Positions 16,640 through 26,965 of a DNA stretch of 48,003 nt are shown piece after piece. Source of the DNA: an uncultured Rubritalea sp. (GTDB lineage: Bacteria; Verrucomicrobiota; Verrucomicrobiia; Verrucomicrobiales; Akkermansiaceae); the NCBI GenBank assembly GCA_937132085.1, contig CAKZNV010000048.1, positions 1 to 48,003 of the forward strand, written 5' to 3'. The position numbers and the translations under genes are program-made. Numbering within the stretch: the stretch's first letter is position 1; every line of letters starts with the position of its first letter. Under the pieces are notes generated by a model. That model was not told the origin of the DNA and made no database searches. It saw nothing but the letters and a program-made list of their open reading frames with translations.

Positions 16640-16675
16640 AGACATCCTTCGCTACAATGCGAGGGATGTCTTTTT
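16640..16675 (+). terminator. Intercistronic hairpin with T tract after the binding-protein gene
   Basis: AGACATCCTTCGC pairs with GCGAGGGATGTCT, with a single G.T wobble and a short loop, and runs into five T three bases before the next ATG. It acts either as a partial terminator that raises binding-protein expression or as an mRNA-stabilising element. Confidence 0.8.
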
Positions 16676-16678
16676 CCT

Positions 16679-17440
16679 ATGGCTAGCTTATTTCACATCT
16701 CTTCACTTACTAAGCGTTTTGGCTCAGTTATAGCACTCAGTAAAGTCAGCTTAGACATCAAGCAAGGTGAAATCATTGCGCTGATAGGCTCTTCAGGTAG
16801 CGGCAAGACAACTCTCCTTAAACTTCTCAATGCACAACACAAAGCTGAAGAAGGAATCATTAAGCTTTCCGGCCAAAGCTTTGACTCTCTCAGTCAGAGC
16901 CAACTTCGAAAAGCGAGAAGTAAAATAGCATTTATCCCACAAGACCTAGGGCTGGTTAAGAACCTTAAAGTCTTTCAAAACATCTTTCTTGGGAAGGTCG
17001 GACACGTCGGCACACTAAGAATGCTCTGGAGATTCATTTTGCCACCAAAGAAAGAAATCCAACAAGTCCACCAACTACTCGAAAGGACAGGAATTCCAGA
17101 GAAACTATACTTTGAAACTAGTCAGCTCTCTGGAGGCCAACAACAACGTGTTGCTGTCGCTAGATCCTTATATCAAGGTGCTCATACGATTCTAGCGGAC
17201 GAACCTATTTCCGCTGTTGATCCCGCAAGAGCTCGTAGCTTGATCAAGTTATTGATAGCTATTAGCAAGGAGAACAACCTCACCTTGATCATGTCGATCC
17301 ACAACATCAAGCTTGCTCAAGAGTTTTTCCCACGATTAATAGGCTTAAAAAACGGCGTTATCTTGTTTGACGGCAGTGCGGTGGACGAATCTAAGTTGGC
17401 AGAGTTATACCAACTAAGCGAAGACCAACTCAACGAATAG
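16679..17440 (+). CDS. phnC: PhnC-type ABC transporter ATPase
   Basis: A 253-residue ATP-binding subunit. Walker A GSSGSGKTT (37-45), the Q-loop (FIPQDLG, 86-92), signature LSGGQQQR (150-157) and Walker B ILADEP (171-176) are all visible. Strong similarity to PhnC is seen in IGSSGSGKTTLLKLLN and SVAVDPARA-like segments. It energises import of the ligand captured by the upstream lipoprotein and docks on the permease whose start lies one base after its stop. The ATG directly follows the hairpin terminator. Confidence 0.9.
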   Translation: MASLFHISSLTKRFGSVIALSKVSLDIKQGEIIALIGSSGSGKTTLLKLLNAQHKAEEGIIKLSGQSFDSLSQSQLRKARSKIAFIPQDLGLVKNLKVFQNIFLGKVGHVGTLRMLWRFILPPKKEIQQVHQLLERTGIPEKLYFETSQLSGGQQQRVAVARSLYQGAHTILADEPISAVDPARARSLIKLLIAISKENNLTLIMSIHNIKLAQEFFPRLIGLKNGVILFDGSAVDESKLAELYQLSEDQLNE

Positions 17441-17441
17441 C

Positions 17442-19274
17442 ATGAGTAAAAAGGCAGCCATTAGAGAAAGTGTAAGCGAAGCTAAATCGAATTCTTCTTG
17501 GTTTGGCAAGAAGCGCACATTCATCTTGGCTATTACTCTATTGCTAATTTATAGCCTGCATACACTCGGCTTAAAATGGAGTGATTTCATTCCAACTGAG
17601 AATAGCTTTAAGCTCTTAAAGAAATTTCTATCTGCTGGCCTTACTCCAGCTCTCGATTACCAGAGCACCGGCATACCAGATAATGCCCCACCCTACTACA
17701 TGAAGGTGCTGACCTCTCTATGGCTCACCTTGCAATACGCAGTCTGCGCCATGAGTTTAGCCATACCAATAGGTATCACATTAGGCTTTTTCTGCTCTAA
17801 ATCTTGGTGGCCACAATCAGGTAGCTCAAGATTCCAACATATACTTCTCGTTATATTCCACAGGCTCGCTCGCACAGTGATAACATTTGGCAGATCAATT
17901 CATGAAATCCTATGGGCAATACTATTTATCACCGCTCTCGGCACTTCACCATTTGCTGCCATCATGGCTTTGGCCATCCCATTCGGTTGCACATTAGCCA
18001 AAGTCTTCTCCGAAATCATTGATGAACAAGATCGCTCAAACAGCAACATTATCCGCGCTCATGGTGCCAATTCTTTAAGCACATGGCTTTTTGGCATCCT
18101 ACCCAGTGCTCTTCCAGACCTCATAAGTTATGCATTATATCGTTTCGAATGCGCTATCCGCTCTGCAGCTATTCTTGGCTTTGTTGGAATCACCACCGTT
18201 GGTTACCACATCGAGACTGCATTTGCAGATGGTCACTACAATGAGATCTGGACTCTACTCTACAGCTTACTAGCCTTGCTCATTATTGTCGAAACTCTCA
18301 GCAGTTACATCCGAGCTAAAATCAACACACCAGCAGAGCCTAGGAAAATCAAGACCATCGCAGAAATCGGCTCAGCTCTTACTATTAATCGACTTAAGAG
18401 ACAATCTGGCAAAAAAGTATCACTCTATGCCACCAGCTTACTCTTCGTCCTACTTACTCTCGTTGCCTGGAATACTGGCGAACCAATATTCTCTGATTTA
18501 AGTAGTGCTCAGCGAGCTATAAACCTAGACCGTTTTATCCACGATGAAATTATACCCTACCCAGTTAGGCAATCCGGAGACTGGGCTGATACTCTACCAT
18601 GGGCTAAAGAACTACTAATGACAAAAGGCTTAGAAGCGACCCTGCAGACCTTCTACATCGCCACATCAGCAATCATTATCGCATTCTTACTCGGTCTCAT
18701 CAGCATCCCACGTGGCTCAAAAAAGCTTAACATCAGTAGCTATGAAAACATCTCTCTAGGTCTCTCGGGCTTTCAGAAAGTCAAAAGAAGAACGACCTAC
18801 TACATCACCAAATCAGTCCTCATGGTAACTCGCTCCATGCCTGAATACCTAATGGCTTACTTACTTTTACAGATTCTTGGCCCTACAGCTTGGCCACTTA
18901 TCCTAGGACTAGCACTTCACAACTACGGCATCATCGGCAGACTAGGTGGGGAAATTATCGACAACGCTGACGGCAACAACGCAAAAGTAGTCATAGCCCA
19001 AGGAGGAAACACTAACCAACTCTATCTCTTCACGCTACTACCTAGAGTATTTAATAGATTCATACTCTACTTCTTCTACCGCTGGGAGACATGCATCAGA
19101 GACGCAACAGTCATGGGCATGCTTGGAATTAGCTCTCTAGGTTTTCTCATTGTTGATTCTTCGGCTAGAGACAACGGAGATGAAATGTTCTTTTATATTC
19201 TGTTAGGTGCATGTTTAGTCATGATTGGAGATATTGTTTCTGACATAATACGAGCAAAACTCAGAGCAGCTTAA
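17442..19274 (+). CDS. phnE: ABC transporter permease, fusion of two PhnE domains
   Basis: A 610-residue membrane protein with two PhnE-like permease halves, each with its own EAA-type loop. The first half (about residues 20-290) ends in the coupling segment RAHGANSLSTWLFGILPSALP; the second (about 325-605) has IAQGGNTNQLYLFTLLPRVF. Each has five or six predicted membrane helices and a characteristic ...GIHYN/DGDEMFFY-like C-terminus. Usual phn operons have one or two separate PhnE proteins, so a fused double permease is a variant that probably forms the whole channel from one polypeptide. It follows phnC by one base. Confidence 0.85.
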   Translation: MSKKAAIRESVSEAKSNSSWFGKKRTFILAITLLLIYSLHTLGLKWSDFIPTENSFKLLKKFLSAGLTPALDYQSTGIPDNAPPYYMKVLTSLWLTLQYAVCAMSLAIPIGITLGFFCSKSWWPQSGSSRFQHILLVIFHRLARTVITFGRSIHEILWAILFITALGTSPFAAIMALAIPFGCTLAKVFSEIIDEQDRSNSNIIRAHGANSLSTWLFGILPSALPDLISYALYRFECAIRSAAILGFVGITTVGYHIETAFADGHYNEIWTLLYSLLALLIIVETLSSYIRAKINTPAEPRKIKTIAEIGSALTINRLKRQSGKKVSLYATSLLFVLLTLVAWNTGEPIFSDLSSAQRAINLDRFIHDEIIPYPVRQSGDWADTLPWAKELLMTKGLEATLQTFYIATSAIIIAFLLGLISIPRGSKKLNISSYENISLGLSGFQKVKRRTTYYITKSVLMVTRSMPEYLMAYLLLQILGPTAWPLILGLALHNYGIIGRLGGEIIDNADGNNAKVVIAQGGNTNQLYLFTLLPRVFNRFILYFFYRWETCIRDATVMGMLGISSLGFLIVDSSARDNGDEMFFYILLGACLVMIGDIVSDIIRAKLRAA

Positions 19275-19371
19275 TTCAGCCTTTAATCAGATTAGCCCAC
19301 TACACAACTTAAGTTTAAAAGATTCATAAAATAAGCTTAACATTTTTCCTCAAGCTCACTAATCTCGCATC

Positions 19372-21945
19372 ATGCGCATTCCATTATTCATACTAGCTCT
19401 CACCCTGACATGGACTGGAGCTCTATCAGCGCAGAACCTTAAGGCTAATAAGGAGTATGACCTCGGGGTCTCAGCCCTAAACGACCACCTCTACCCGCTA
19501 GCTATATCTAAGCTAGATAAAGCTCTAACAGCAGAAAAACTCAGTGCTCAAGATAAGGTCAAAATTCTACTCACCAAGACAGAAGCTCAGATCCGAGCGA
19601 TCTTGCCTGCAGCCGCTCTCGCTACTTTAGAAAACCCCTTACTAGAAAAACATCCAGAAAAAACCTATTGGCAAGGCGTAGCCTTAGTCGTAGCAGGAAG
19701 ATTTTCCGAGGCTGAGAAGACGCTAAAAAAAGTCACTTCTAAAAGCCCCTACTATGAACAGTCCCGTTTAACACTAGCAAACCTCATGCTCACTCTCGGC
19801 AATGATACAGAAGCCGAGAAACTACTCACTTCAATTAGCAAATCCAAGAATGTGAAACTCTCCGATGATGCCAGCATCAAACTCACCGAGCTACTTCTCA
19901 CCACCAGCCAATTTGATAAAGCGTCTAAGGTGATGAATGCTATCAAAGGTAAGTCTCCGATCACTCAGAAAACCAAACGCATTCTCTCAGCTCGCATACT
20001 TTTCTATAAAAAAGACTACGCCACATCAGCCAGCCAGCTTAAAGAATTACTCCAATCCCAAGAGCATGTATCCCAGCGTATTTATAACAATGCTGTGCTC
20101 ACCCTCATCGATGGCCTACATAAAAGTGATGACACTGAAGGAGCACTAGCCGAAGTCATCCAACAGCTGGAAAAATCACCTGACTCCCCTATTATCCATC
20201 TTTTATTCAACAGACTATCGACCTGGTTAACACTGAAGAACCTCACGACAACCACCATCGGAGCCACGAATATCTCACTAGTAGATAAACTCAAGCAATG
20301 GGCAAACAGAGCGACTCCAGAACCTAACAACTCAAGCCTCAAAATAGCAGCAACCACTGAAGAGAGCACCGACCTACAAGCCTACGCTCACTACTATTAC
20401 GCTCGTTATTTCTCACTAAGCGACCAACCGGCAGACCTTAAACAAGCACTGTTCGAGTTTAGCTTATTCCGCCTCCGACACCCTACGCACCTTCTAGCAG
20501 GAGTCTCACTCATCGACACAGCCAAGACTCAGCTAGCGCTTGGACAAAAGGCTGAAGCCATCGATACTTTAAATTTAGTAGAAAACATCAAACTAAACAT
20601 TTCCCCTATCGCTAGACAGCAAGCATCCTTCCTTCATGGTGAATTGTTAGCTGAGCAACTGGACTACGCTCAGGCAGCCGAGGCATTTAAAAAGGCCACT
20701 GATGCTAATGACGAAACTCTCGCACAAGCCGCCACTATCAACACAGGCATTGCTTATCTCGCTGCGGCAAACCAGACCGAGTTTGAACAACTGATCAAGA
20801 CAGTAGAAAATCCAAATCTGAAAACGCAACTAACTCTAGAGAGAGCACTCTGGCTGGCAGAAAATAATTCACCTGAAGCCAGACCTCTTCTACAGCAATT
20901 TATTAATTCCAATCTTCAACACCCTAGAACAAATGAGATCCGCCTCACTCTAGCGAAACACGCACTCACCACTCAGCCGATTAACACCAACATCAGCGCT
21001 GAACACATCAATATCCTCAGCGCCATTTCAGAACTACCTGAAGGAACAGTCAATGGACTAAACAAGCAGCAGCTGGCTGAACTATACACTGTAAAGTATC
21101 AATATGCCATCATGACTGCTAACTACCCATTAGCGATAGATGCGGCCAGTGCATTTATCGATGCATTTCCTCAGAACGAGCGTGTGGATAAATTCACTTT
21201 ATTAAAAGGCCAAGCGCTTTTCCGTAATGGACAGCAAAACCAGGCTCGCAGGATCTTGACTAAATTCGCCGATGACAAGCCAGACAGCCCACTCAGCGCA
21301 TTCGCCCTCTACTACGCATCACTCGCTGCCAGACTAGAAGGCACCCCACAGTCTCAACAAGAAGCTATCGCCCTCTTCGAGAGAGTCATCAAAGCTAAAT
21401 CACCGATCCAGAAAGAAGCCTCACTCCAACTCGCTGACCTCTACAGCTCACTCAATCAGCTAGACAAAGCCAAAGAAATACTTACCAAGATATACAAACC
21501 AAAACCAAGAACTTCACTAGACAGAGACATCGCTATCACCCTAGCCAGCACCTACCATAATCTAGGAACAGCCGACCCTCTAAATTACCAGAAAGCCATT
21601 GATATTTATGACGCTATTCTCAGCGACAAAGACCTACAAGATTTCTGGAAGAACCGAGTAAACTATCGCAAAGCAGACACATTCCAACATATGGGAGAGA
21701 ACCTACAAGCGGAAGAAACCTATTACTCAGTAGTCAACGTAGATACCAAAAAGAACCCTATCACAGAATGGACTTGGTATTATCGATGTGGCTTCAATGC
21801 CATTGCCATGCTCGAAGAGCAAGGCAACCAAAAAGGAGCCATCGCTATCGCTAAGAAACTCGCTAAATCTGGCGGTCCTCGCTCAGCCGAAGCTGCGGAA
21901 AGAGCTCGTCAGCTTGAGATGAAATATATGATTTGGGAAGAGTAG
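19372..21945 (+). CDS. Secreted tetratricopeptide-repeat protein
   Basis: An 857-residue protein with a signal peptide (hydrophobic 4-18, cleavage near LSA). Nearly the whole mature part is alpha-helical with TPR-like units (for example YDLGVSALNDHLYPLAISKLDKAL, and later ...NQLDKAKEILTKIY, LGTADPLNYQKAIDIYDAI). It probably scaffolds other envelope proteins or complexes. A C25-type peptidase gene begins about 80 bases after its stop, which suggests a functional link, for example an exported protease and a partner, but that is inference. No catalytic motif is seen. Confidence 0.8.
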   Translation: MRIPLFILALTLTWTGALSAQNLKANKEYDLGVSALNDHLYPLAISKLDKALTAEKLSAQDKVKILLTKTEAQIRAILPAAALATLENPLLEKHPEKTYWQGVALVVAGRFSEAEKTLKKVTSKSPYYEQSRLTLANLMLTLGNDTEAEKLLTSISKSKNVKLSDDASIKLTELLLTTSQFDKASKVMNAIKGKSPITQKTKRILSARILFYKKDYATSASQLKELLQSQEHVSQRIYNNAVLTLIDGLHKSDDTEGALAEVIQQLEKSPDSPIIHLLFNRLSTWLTLKNLTTTTIGATNISLVDKLKQWANRATPEPNNSSLKIAATTEESTDLQAYAHYYYARYFSLSDQPADLKQALFEFSLFRLRHPTHLLAGVSLIDTAKTQLALGQKAEAIDTLNLVENIKLNISPIARQQASFLHGELLAEQLDYAQAAEAFKKATDANDETLAQAATINTGIAYLAAANQTEFEQLIKTVENPNLKTQLTLERALWLAENNSPEARPLLQQFINSNLQHPRTNEIRLTLAKHALTTQPINTNISAEHINILSAISELPEGTVNGLNKQQLAELYTVKYQYAIMTANYPLAIDAASAFIDAFPQNERVDKFTLLKGQALFRNGQQNQARRILTKFADDKPDSPLSAFALYYASLAARLEGTPQSQQEAIALFERVIKAKSPIQKEASLQLADLYSSLNQLDKAKEILTKIYKPKPRTSLDRDIAITLASTYHNLGTADPLNYQKAIDIYDAILSDKDLQDFWKNRVNYRKADTFQHMGENLQAEETYYSVVNVDTKKNPITEWTWYYRCGFNAIAMLEEQGNQKGAIAIAKKLAKSGGPRSAEAAERARQLEMKYMIWEE

Positions 21946-22025
21946 TAAGCGATGCGGCTCTATGTTTTTCCAACAATTTTCACTCCTATGGTTGTCATTC
22001 TACGAGAATGGGTCTAGCTTCCGAA

Positions 22026-23282
22026 ATGATCAAATCAAGACTACTGTTTTCCACGCTTGTCCTATCACTCGGAACTCTATTACCCAGCTCCGCAGCAGAT
22101 GATATTTTACTCATCACTTCCAAAGAGCTCAAAGAAGCTTGGCTGCCATATGCAGACTGGAAAAAGAAGTCTGGAAAATCTGTTAAAATCATCACTACAG
22201 ACAAAATTGCGCAAGGCTACAAAGGTCCAGACATTCAAGAAAAAATCCGCCTCTGTGTGCGTGAACACATCGACAGCAACGGCACTCGCTGGGTAGTTCT
22301 CGGCGGTGATAGCCTTCCCGGAGGCAAAGGCATAGTGCCTGACAGAGACACAGTGCATGTAAACATGTGGGGCAAGGAAAACGATATCCCTACCGATATT
22401 TATTACCTATCACCAACTAACTGGGATGCCGATGGTGATGGTATTTACGGTGAATTCAAAGACGACGCAAAAGCAATTTCCTACCCAGATGGAAAGACTG
22501 GGCTTGGCCGTATACCAGTCCGCACAGCTGAAGATATAGCGGCTTACACAGACAAGGTTATCAGCTACGAAAGCAAGTATCCAAAAGGAGTCTTCGCTAA
22601 CAGCATCACCTACACCTGCGCTGTCCCAGGAGCTTATGGCAAAGTTCGCCGTAGCTGGGATGACCATGTTTCTAAAGTAATGAAAGACGGCAAGCTCTCA
22701 CGCTACTTTATCCACGAAACACCTTGGGACAAAGACAAGCCAGGAGATTTCCCACTCAATCCTACAAACTTAGTTGACCTCATGAACGCTAAAAAAGTCG
22801 GCAAATTTCACATCCATGGCCACGGACTCATCCAAGGCTGGGCGCTTGAGAACCACACCATGTTTACCAAAAAAGACATCGCTAAACTCACCAACAAAGA
22901 CGCTTACCCTATCATCACCACAGTCTCATGCTTCACAGGTCACTACGATGCAGCAAAAGACCCTGCCATCACTGAGTCCATGCTCAGAGCAAAAGATGCG
23001 GGAGCTATCGCAATCGTAGCACCTTGTCGTGAAGGCAAGCCACACTTCGTCACTCCTAAAACCGACTTCCCACTCATGATGAAAGAAGGCAAGATGGATG
23101 GCACCACTGAGACTATGACCCTCTTCTGGGAAAAAGGTATCGGCGAAAAACTCACCACAGGAGAAGCTCTGATGCAGGCAAAAACCACACTTACCGAGCG
23201 AGCAAAGCGATCCGCTAACTTCCACATGTGCCTCTGCGAACTAAACCTACTAGGCGACCCTACTATCCAGGTCAGCCCATAA
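22026..23282 (+). CDS. C25 (gingipain-like) cysteine peptidase
   Basis: A 418-residue exported peptidase from the ATG at 22026, which gives a clean signal peptide (residues 1-23, cleavage after SSAA); earlier in-frame starts at 21933 and 22008 are less likely. The caspase-like C25 catalytic dyad is visible: HGHG with the His codon at 22821-22823, and the Cys of TVSCFTGH at 22929-22931. The nearby elements ITTVSCFTGHYDAA and AGAIAIVAP match the gingipain R pattern. Unlike gingipains it lacks long haemagglutinin or sorting domains, so it appears to be a small, single-domain member. It sits between a secreted TPR protein and a small secreted protein. Confidence 0.83.
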   Translation: MIKSRLLFSTLVLSLGTLLPSSAADDILLITSKELKEAWLPYADWKKKSGKSVKIITTDKIAQGYKGPDIQEKIRLCVREHIDSNGTRWVVLGGDSLPGGKGIVPDRDTVHVNMWGKENDIPTDIYYLSPTNWDADGDGIYGEFKDDAKAISYPDGKTGLGRIPVRTAEDIAAYTDKVISYESKYPKGVFANSITYTCAVPGAYGKVRRSWDDHVSKVMKDGKLSRYFIHETPWDKDKPGDFPLNPTNLVDLMNAKKVGKFHIHGHGLIQGWALENHTMFTKKDIAKLTNKDAYPIITTVSCFTGHYDAAKDPAITESMLRAKDAGAIAIVAPCREGKPHFVTPKTDFPLMMKEGKMDGTTETMTLFWEKGIGEKLTTGEALMQAKTTLTERAKRSANFHMCLCELNLLGDPTIQVSP

Positions 23283-23319
23283 TGATCACCAGCCTTCCCA
23301 ATAACCCCAAAATACTAAC

Positions 23320-23871
23320 ATGAAAACCACCCTAGCATTTACCATTCAATTCCTTTTACTCTCCGCATCCCTATTTGCTGCTGAAAAACCTACTGGTCAT
23401 GAAACGCCAGAAGGGATCGCCTGTGATGCTGTTCAGGCTTATGCAGACTGTGACTCTAAGGCTTGGCTGAAAACTCTCATCAGACCTATCTATGGAGACG
23501 ATTCAAATAAGGAATACGAGTTATTCAAAAAGAAAATGGCGACCTTTACTGACGCAAACAAGGACAAAGAAGACTTCGTCGCTCCGAAAATAGTCAAAGT
23601 ATTTAAAGCAAGAAATTTCACAAAGAATGGCCCTGGTTCACTAGCCTACGCTATGTTCGAGATGACTGGTAACAAGTTTGTAGATATAGTCATCGATACT
23701 GGAGGAGGTAATCTACAGAATATCCGTTATCACATACTTCTAGACACAGATAAGAAATGGTATTTCGAACCTCGCCCAGATCTAGCCCAACTCTTGTCAA
23801 TGGGCCTCAATAATGAGACTCCTTCAGAAGAAGTGCTATGGGAAGTGAAGAAAAACGCAGATCCAAAGTAG
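23320..23871 (+). CDS. Small secreted protein of unknown function
   Basis: A 183-residue protein with a signal peptide (residues 1-20, cleavage after LFA). The mature part starts with helices (PEGIACDAVQAYADCDSKAWLKTL) and continues with strands (IRYHILLDTDKKWYFEPRP). Cys29 and Cys38 may form a disulphide. This shape recalls NTF2-like/DUF4878-type domains of the periplasm, but I cannot assign it firmly. It follows the C25 peptidase by 37 bases and precedes the sdhC region by about 130. Confidence 0.65.
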   Translation: MKTTLAFTIQFLLLSASLFAAEKPTGHETPEGIACDAVQAYADCDSKAWLKTLIRPIYGDDSNKEYELFKKKMATFTDANKDKEDFVAPKIVKVFKARNFTKNGPGSLAYAMFEMTGNKFVDIVIDTGGGNLQNIRYHILLDTDKKWYFEPRPDLAQLLSMGLNNETPSEEVLWEVKKNADPK

Positions 23872-24003
23872 ATTTAATAAGTATCCGCTGACACTAACAC
23901 ACCCAAATACGTTGTCAGAAAATAAGGTAGAATCATCCTTGTAAAAGTCTTTCTTTGCCGATAGAAACGCCTAAGTCCAACACACACATTCACAACTAAA
24001 CTA

Positions 24004-24708
24004 ATGAGCAAATCTACCTGTTCTCTTTGCCAATTTTGGCAATCATCCATCGGAAAAAAAATCGTCGTCGCCCTCACTGGAATCGTTCTAGTCGGCTTCT
24101 TAGCTGGTCACTTGACTGGAAACTTACTCATCTTTATAGGCGCTGAGGCGTTTAACGAATATGCAGACTTCCTTCACAACATGCTCCACGGAGCTGGTGT
24201 CTGGGTCGCTCGTATCGTCCTCCTCACCTGCTTAGTCCTACACGTAGCTGCTACTATCGGACTCGTCCGTGCGAATAAAGTCGCTAAAGGTAAGACCTAT
24301 GAAAAGGATGAGACTAGCGTCGCTTCTGGCTCATCACGCATCATGATCTGGTCAGGACTTACTATCCTAGCATTCATCATCTTCCACCTTCTTCACTATA
24401 CAGTAAGAGTTGATTCTGAGCTTTCAGAGCTAGCTAATACTCCTGACGCCTTCGGTAATGCTAATAACGCATACGCAATGGTGATCCGCGGATTTGAAAC
24501 TTGGTATGTCAGCATCTTCTACATCATCGCTATCTCACTCCTCTGCTCACACCTCAGTCATGGTGTTGCTTCTATCTTCCAGACTCTGGGACTCAGAACT
24601 CGCAAGAACTCAGGTATGATCAACTGCATCGCTAAAGGCTACACAGCACTCATCTGGATCGGCTTCGTGTCAATCCCAGTCGCAGTCATGGCCGGCCTCA
24701 TCAAGTAA
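24004..24708 (+). CDS. sdhC: Succinate dehydrogenase cytochrome b subunit
   Basis: A 234-residue membrane subunit with five predicted helices, of the Bacteroidetes/B. subtilis-type single-anchor cytochrome b. Candidate haem-ligating histidines are in [25 protein letters not shown] and CSHLSHGV. It anchors succinate dehydrogenase to the membrane and passes electrons to quinone. sdhA starts about 30 bases after its stop. No sdhD is needed in this type. Confidence 0.9.
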   Translation: MSKSTCSLCQFWQSSIGKKIVVALTGIVLVGFLAGHLTGNLLIFIGAEAFNEYADFLHNMLHGAGVWVARIVLLTCLVLHVAATIGLVRANKVAKGKTYEKDETSVASGSSRIMIWSGLTILAFIIFHLLHYTVRVDSELSELANTPDAFGNANNAYAMVIRGFETWYVSIFYIIAISLLCSHLSHGVASIFQTLGLRTRKNSGMINCIAKGYTALIWIGFVSIPVAVMAGLIK

Positions 24709-24739
24709 GCACTTAAAAAATTCTAACCACTCAAAAACA

Positions 24740-26707
24740 ATGATAAATTCAAACGTTCCAGAAGGTAAGCTTGAGGAGAAATGGACCAAGCACAAGATGA
24801 ACTCTAAGCTCATCAACCCTGCTAACAAGCGTAAGTTCACAGTCATCATGGTAGGCTCAGGTCTCGCTGGTGGAGCTGCGGCTGCCACTCTCTCTGAGCT
24901 AGGCTATCAGGTAAAATGCTTTTGCTACCAAGACTCACCACGTAGAGCGCACTCAATCGCAGCTCAGGGCGGCATCAATGCTGCTAAGAACTACCAGAAC
25001 GATGGTGACTCAGTTTACCGTCTCTTCTACGACACCGTCAAAGGTGGTGACTTCCGCTCACGTGAGTCAAATGTTTACAGACTCGCTGAAGTTTCTACTA
25101 ACATCATCGACCAAGCTACTGCGCAAGGTGTTCCTTTCGCACGTGAATACGGTGGCCTACTAGACAACCGTTCATTCGGTGGTGCTCAGGTTTCCAGAAC
25201 ATTCTACGCTCGTGGCCAAACTGGTCAGCAGCTACTCATCGGCTGCTACCAAGCTCTCGAAAAAGAAATCTCTAAAGGTGGCGTAGAAATGCACACTAGA
25301 ACTGAGATGATGGATCTTGTAACTGTAGACGGCCATGCTAAAGGCATCGTTGTTAGAGACATGAAGACTGGTGAAATCAGCACTCATGCTGCGGATGCAG
25401 TCTGTATCGCTTCTGGCGGTTACGGTAATGTTTTCTTCCTCTCTACTAACGCAATGGGATGTAATGTGATGGCAGCCTATAAGGCTCACAAGAAAGGCGC
25501 TTACTTCGCTAACCCTTGTTACACACAGATTCACCCTACTTGTATCCCTGTTTCAGGTGATTACCAATCTAAGCTGACTCTCATGTCTGAGTCACTCCGA
25601 AATGACGGACGTATCTGGGTTCCTAAATCTAAAGAAGACGCTAAAGCTATCCGTGAAGGTCGCAAGACTCCTCTCGACATCGCTGAAGACGACAGAGATT
25701 ACTACCTAGAGCGTAAGTATCCATCATTCGGTAACCTCTGCCCACGTGACATTGCGTCTCGTGCTGCTAAAGAAGCCTGTGATGACGATCGCGGAGTCGC
25801 TCCTACTGGACTCGGTGTTTATCTTGATTTCAAGGACGCGATCGCTCGTCTCGGTGAAGACGCTATCCGTGCTCGCTATGGTAACCTCTTCCAGATGTAT
25901 GAAAAAATCTCTGGTCAGAATCCATACGCTACACCGATGCAGATCTTCCCTGCTGTTCACTACACAATGGGCGGACTCTGGGTGGACTACAACCTCATGA
26001 GCAATCTCCCAGGACTACACGTTCTAGGCGAAGCTAACTTCTCAGACCACGGTGCGAACCGCCTCGGAGCTTCTGCTCTCATGCAGGGACTTGCTGACGG
26101 ATACTTCGTGCTTCCAGCTACTATCGCTAACTACCTCGGCACTCAGAAGCCAGGTTCAGTGAATACAGATCTGCCAGAATTTAAAGCATCTCAGAAAGAA
26201 GTCGAAGACCGTCTTCAGAAGATGATGGACATCAAAGGAACTAAATCAGTCGATTCATTCCACCGTGAGCTAGGTCAGGTAATGTGGGATAACTGCGGAA
26301 TGGAGCGCACCAAAGAAGGTCTTGAAAAGGCCCTCAAGCGTATCCCTGAAATCCGTGAAGAATTCTGGAACAACGTTCGTATCCCGGGAACAGCTGAAGG
26401 CATGAATACTGAACTAGAGAAAGCGTCACGTGTGGCTGACTTCCTCGAGTTCGGCGAACTCATGTGTCACGATGCACTCAACCGTGAAGAATCATGCGGT
26501 GGTCACTTCAGAGGTGAGCACCAGTTCACAGTTGATTCCCCAGAAGTTCTCGACGGAACTACACAACCAGGCGAAGCAGAGCGTAACGATGACGAGTTCA
26601 CCTACGTAGCAGCATGGGAACACACTGGTGTAGGTAATGCTCCTACGCTTCACAAAGAGCAGCTCGAATACGAAAGCGTTAAGCTCTCTATCCGAAGCTA
26701 CAAGTAA
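24740..26707 (+). CDS. sdhA: Succinate dehydrogenase/fumarate reductase flavoprotein
   Basis: A 655-residue FAD-binding catalytic subunit of complex II, which oxidises succinate to fumarate. An N-terminal FAD fold is evident ([19 protein letters not shown]), followed by the [15 protein letters not shown] stretch that carries the covalent-FAD His and the conserved active-site segments ([31 protein letters not shown]). The size matches Bacteroidetes-type SdhA. A hairpin terminator follows. The expected partner sdhB (iron-sulphur subunit) is not found between this gene and the MoxR gene. Confidence 0.95.
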   Translation: MINSNVPEGKLEEKWTKHKMNSKLINPANKRKFTVIMVGSGLAGGAAAATLSELGYQVKCFCYQDSPRRAHSIAAQGGINAAKNYQNDGDSVYRLFYDTVKGGDFRSRESNVYRLAEVSTNIIDQATAQGVPFAREYGGLLDNRSFGGAQVSRTFYARGQTGQQLLIGCYQALEKEISKGGVEMHTRTEMMDLVTVDGHAKGIVVRDMKTGEISTHAADAVCIASGGYGNVFFLSTNAMGCNVMAAYKAHKKGAYFANPCYTQIHPTCIPVSGDYQSKLTLMSESLRNDGRIWVPKSKEDAKAIREGRKTPLDIAEDDRDYYLERKYPSFGNLCPRDIASRAAKEACDDDRGVAPTGLGVYLDFKDAIARLGEDAIRARYGNLFQMYEKISGQNPYATPMQIFPAVHYTMGGLWVDYNLMSNLPGLHVLGEANFSDHGANRLGASALMQGLADGYFVLPATIANYLGTQKPGSVNTDLPEFKASQKEVEDRLQKMMDIKGTKSVDSFHRELGQVMWDNCGMERTKEGLEKALKRIPEIREEFWNNVRIPGTAEGMNTELEKASRVADFLEFGELMCHDALNREESCGGHFRGEHQFTVDSPEVLDGTTQPGEAERNDDEFTYVAAWEHTGVGNAPTLHKEQLEYESVKLSIRSYK

Positions 26708-26735
26708 GCGATCTAGACTTTAACAAGATTTCACC

Positions 26736-26782
26736 AACCAGAGCACCGTGTTTGAAAGATAACACAGTCCTCTGGTTTTTTG
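26736..26782 (+). terminator. Terminator after sdhA
   Basis: AACCAGAG pairs with CTCTGGTT at the base, GTGTT with AACAC inside, followed by a run of six T. It lies about 30 bases after the sdhA stop and supports the end of the operon there. Confidence 0.8.
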
Positions 26783-26965
26783 TTTTCTGAAAGATCACCA
26801 CACAATCATCGTAAGTTACTAAGCCGAGTCTATATTTAGGTCTTTTAAATTTACCAAATGAAATAAAACTGTATTTTATCAATTAGCGTAGATAAATAGT
26901 TCATTCGGCTCCGCTAAAATTATATCACGCATAGAAATTTAGAGATTCAAACAAACCAACAAAGC

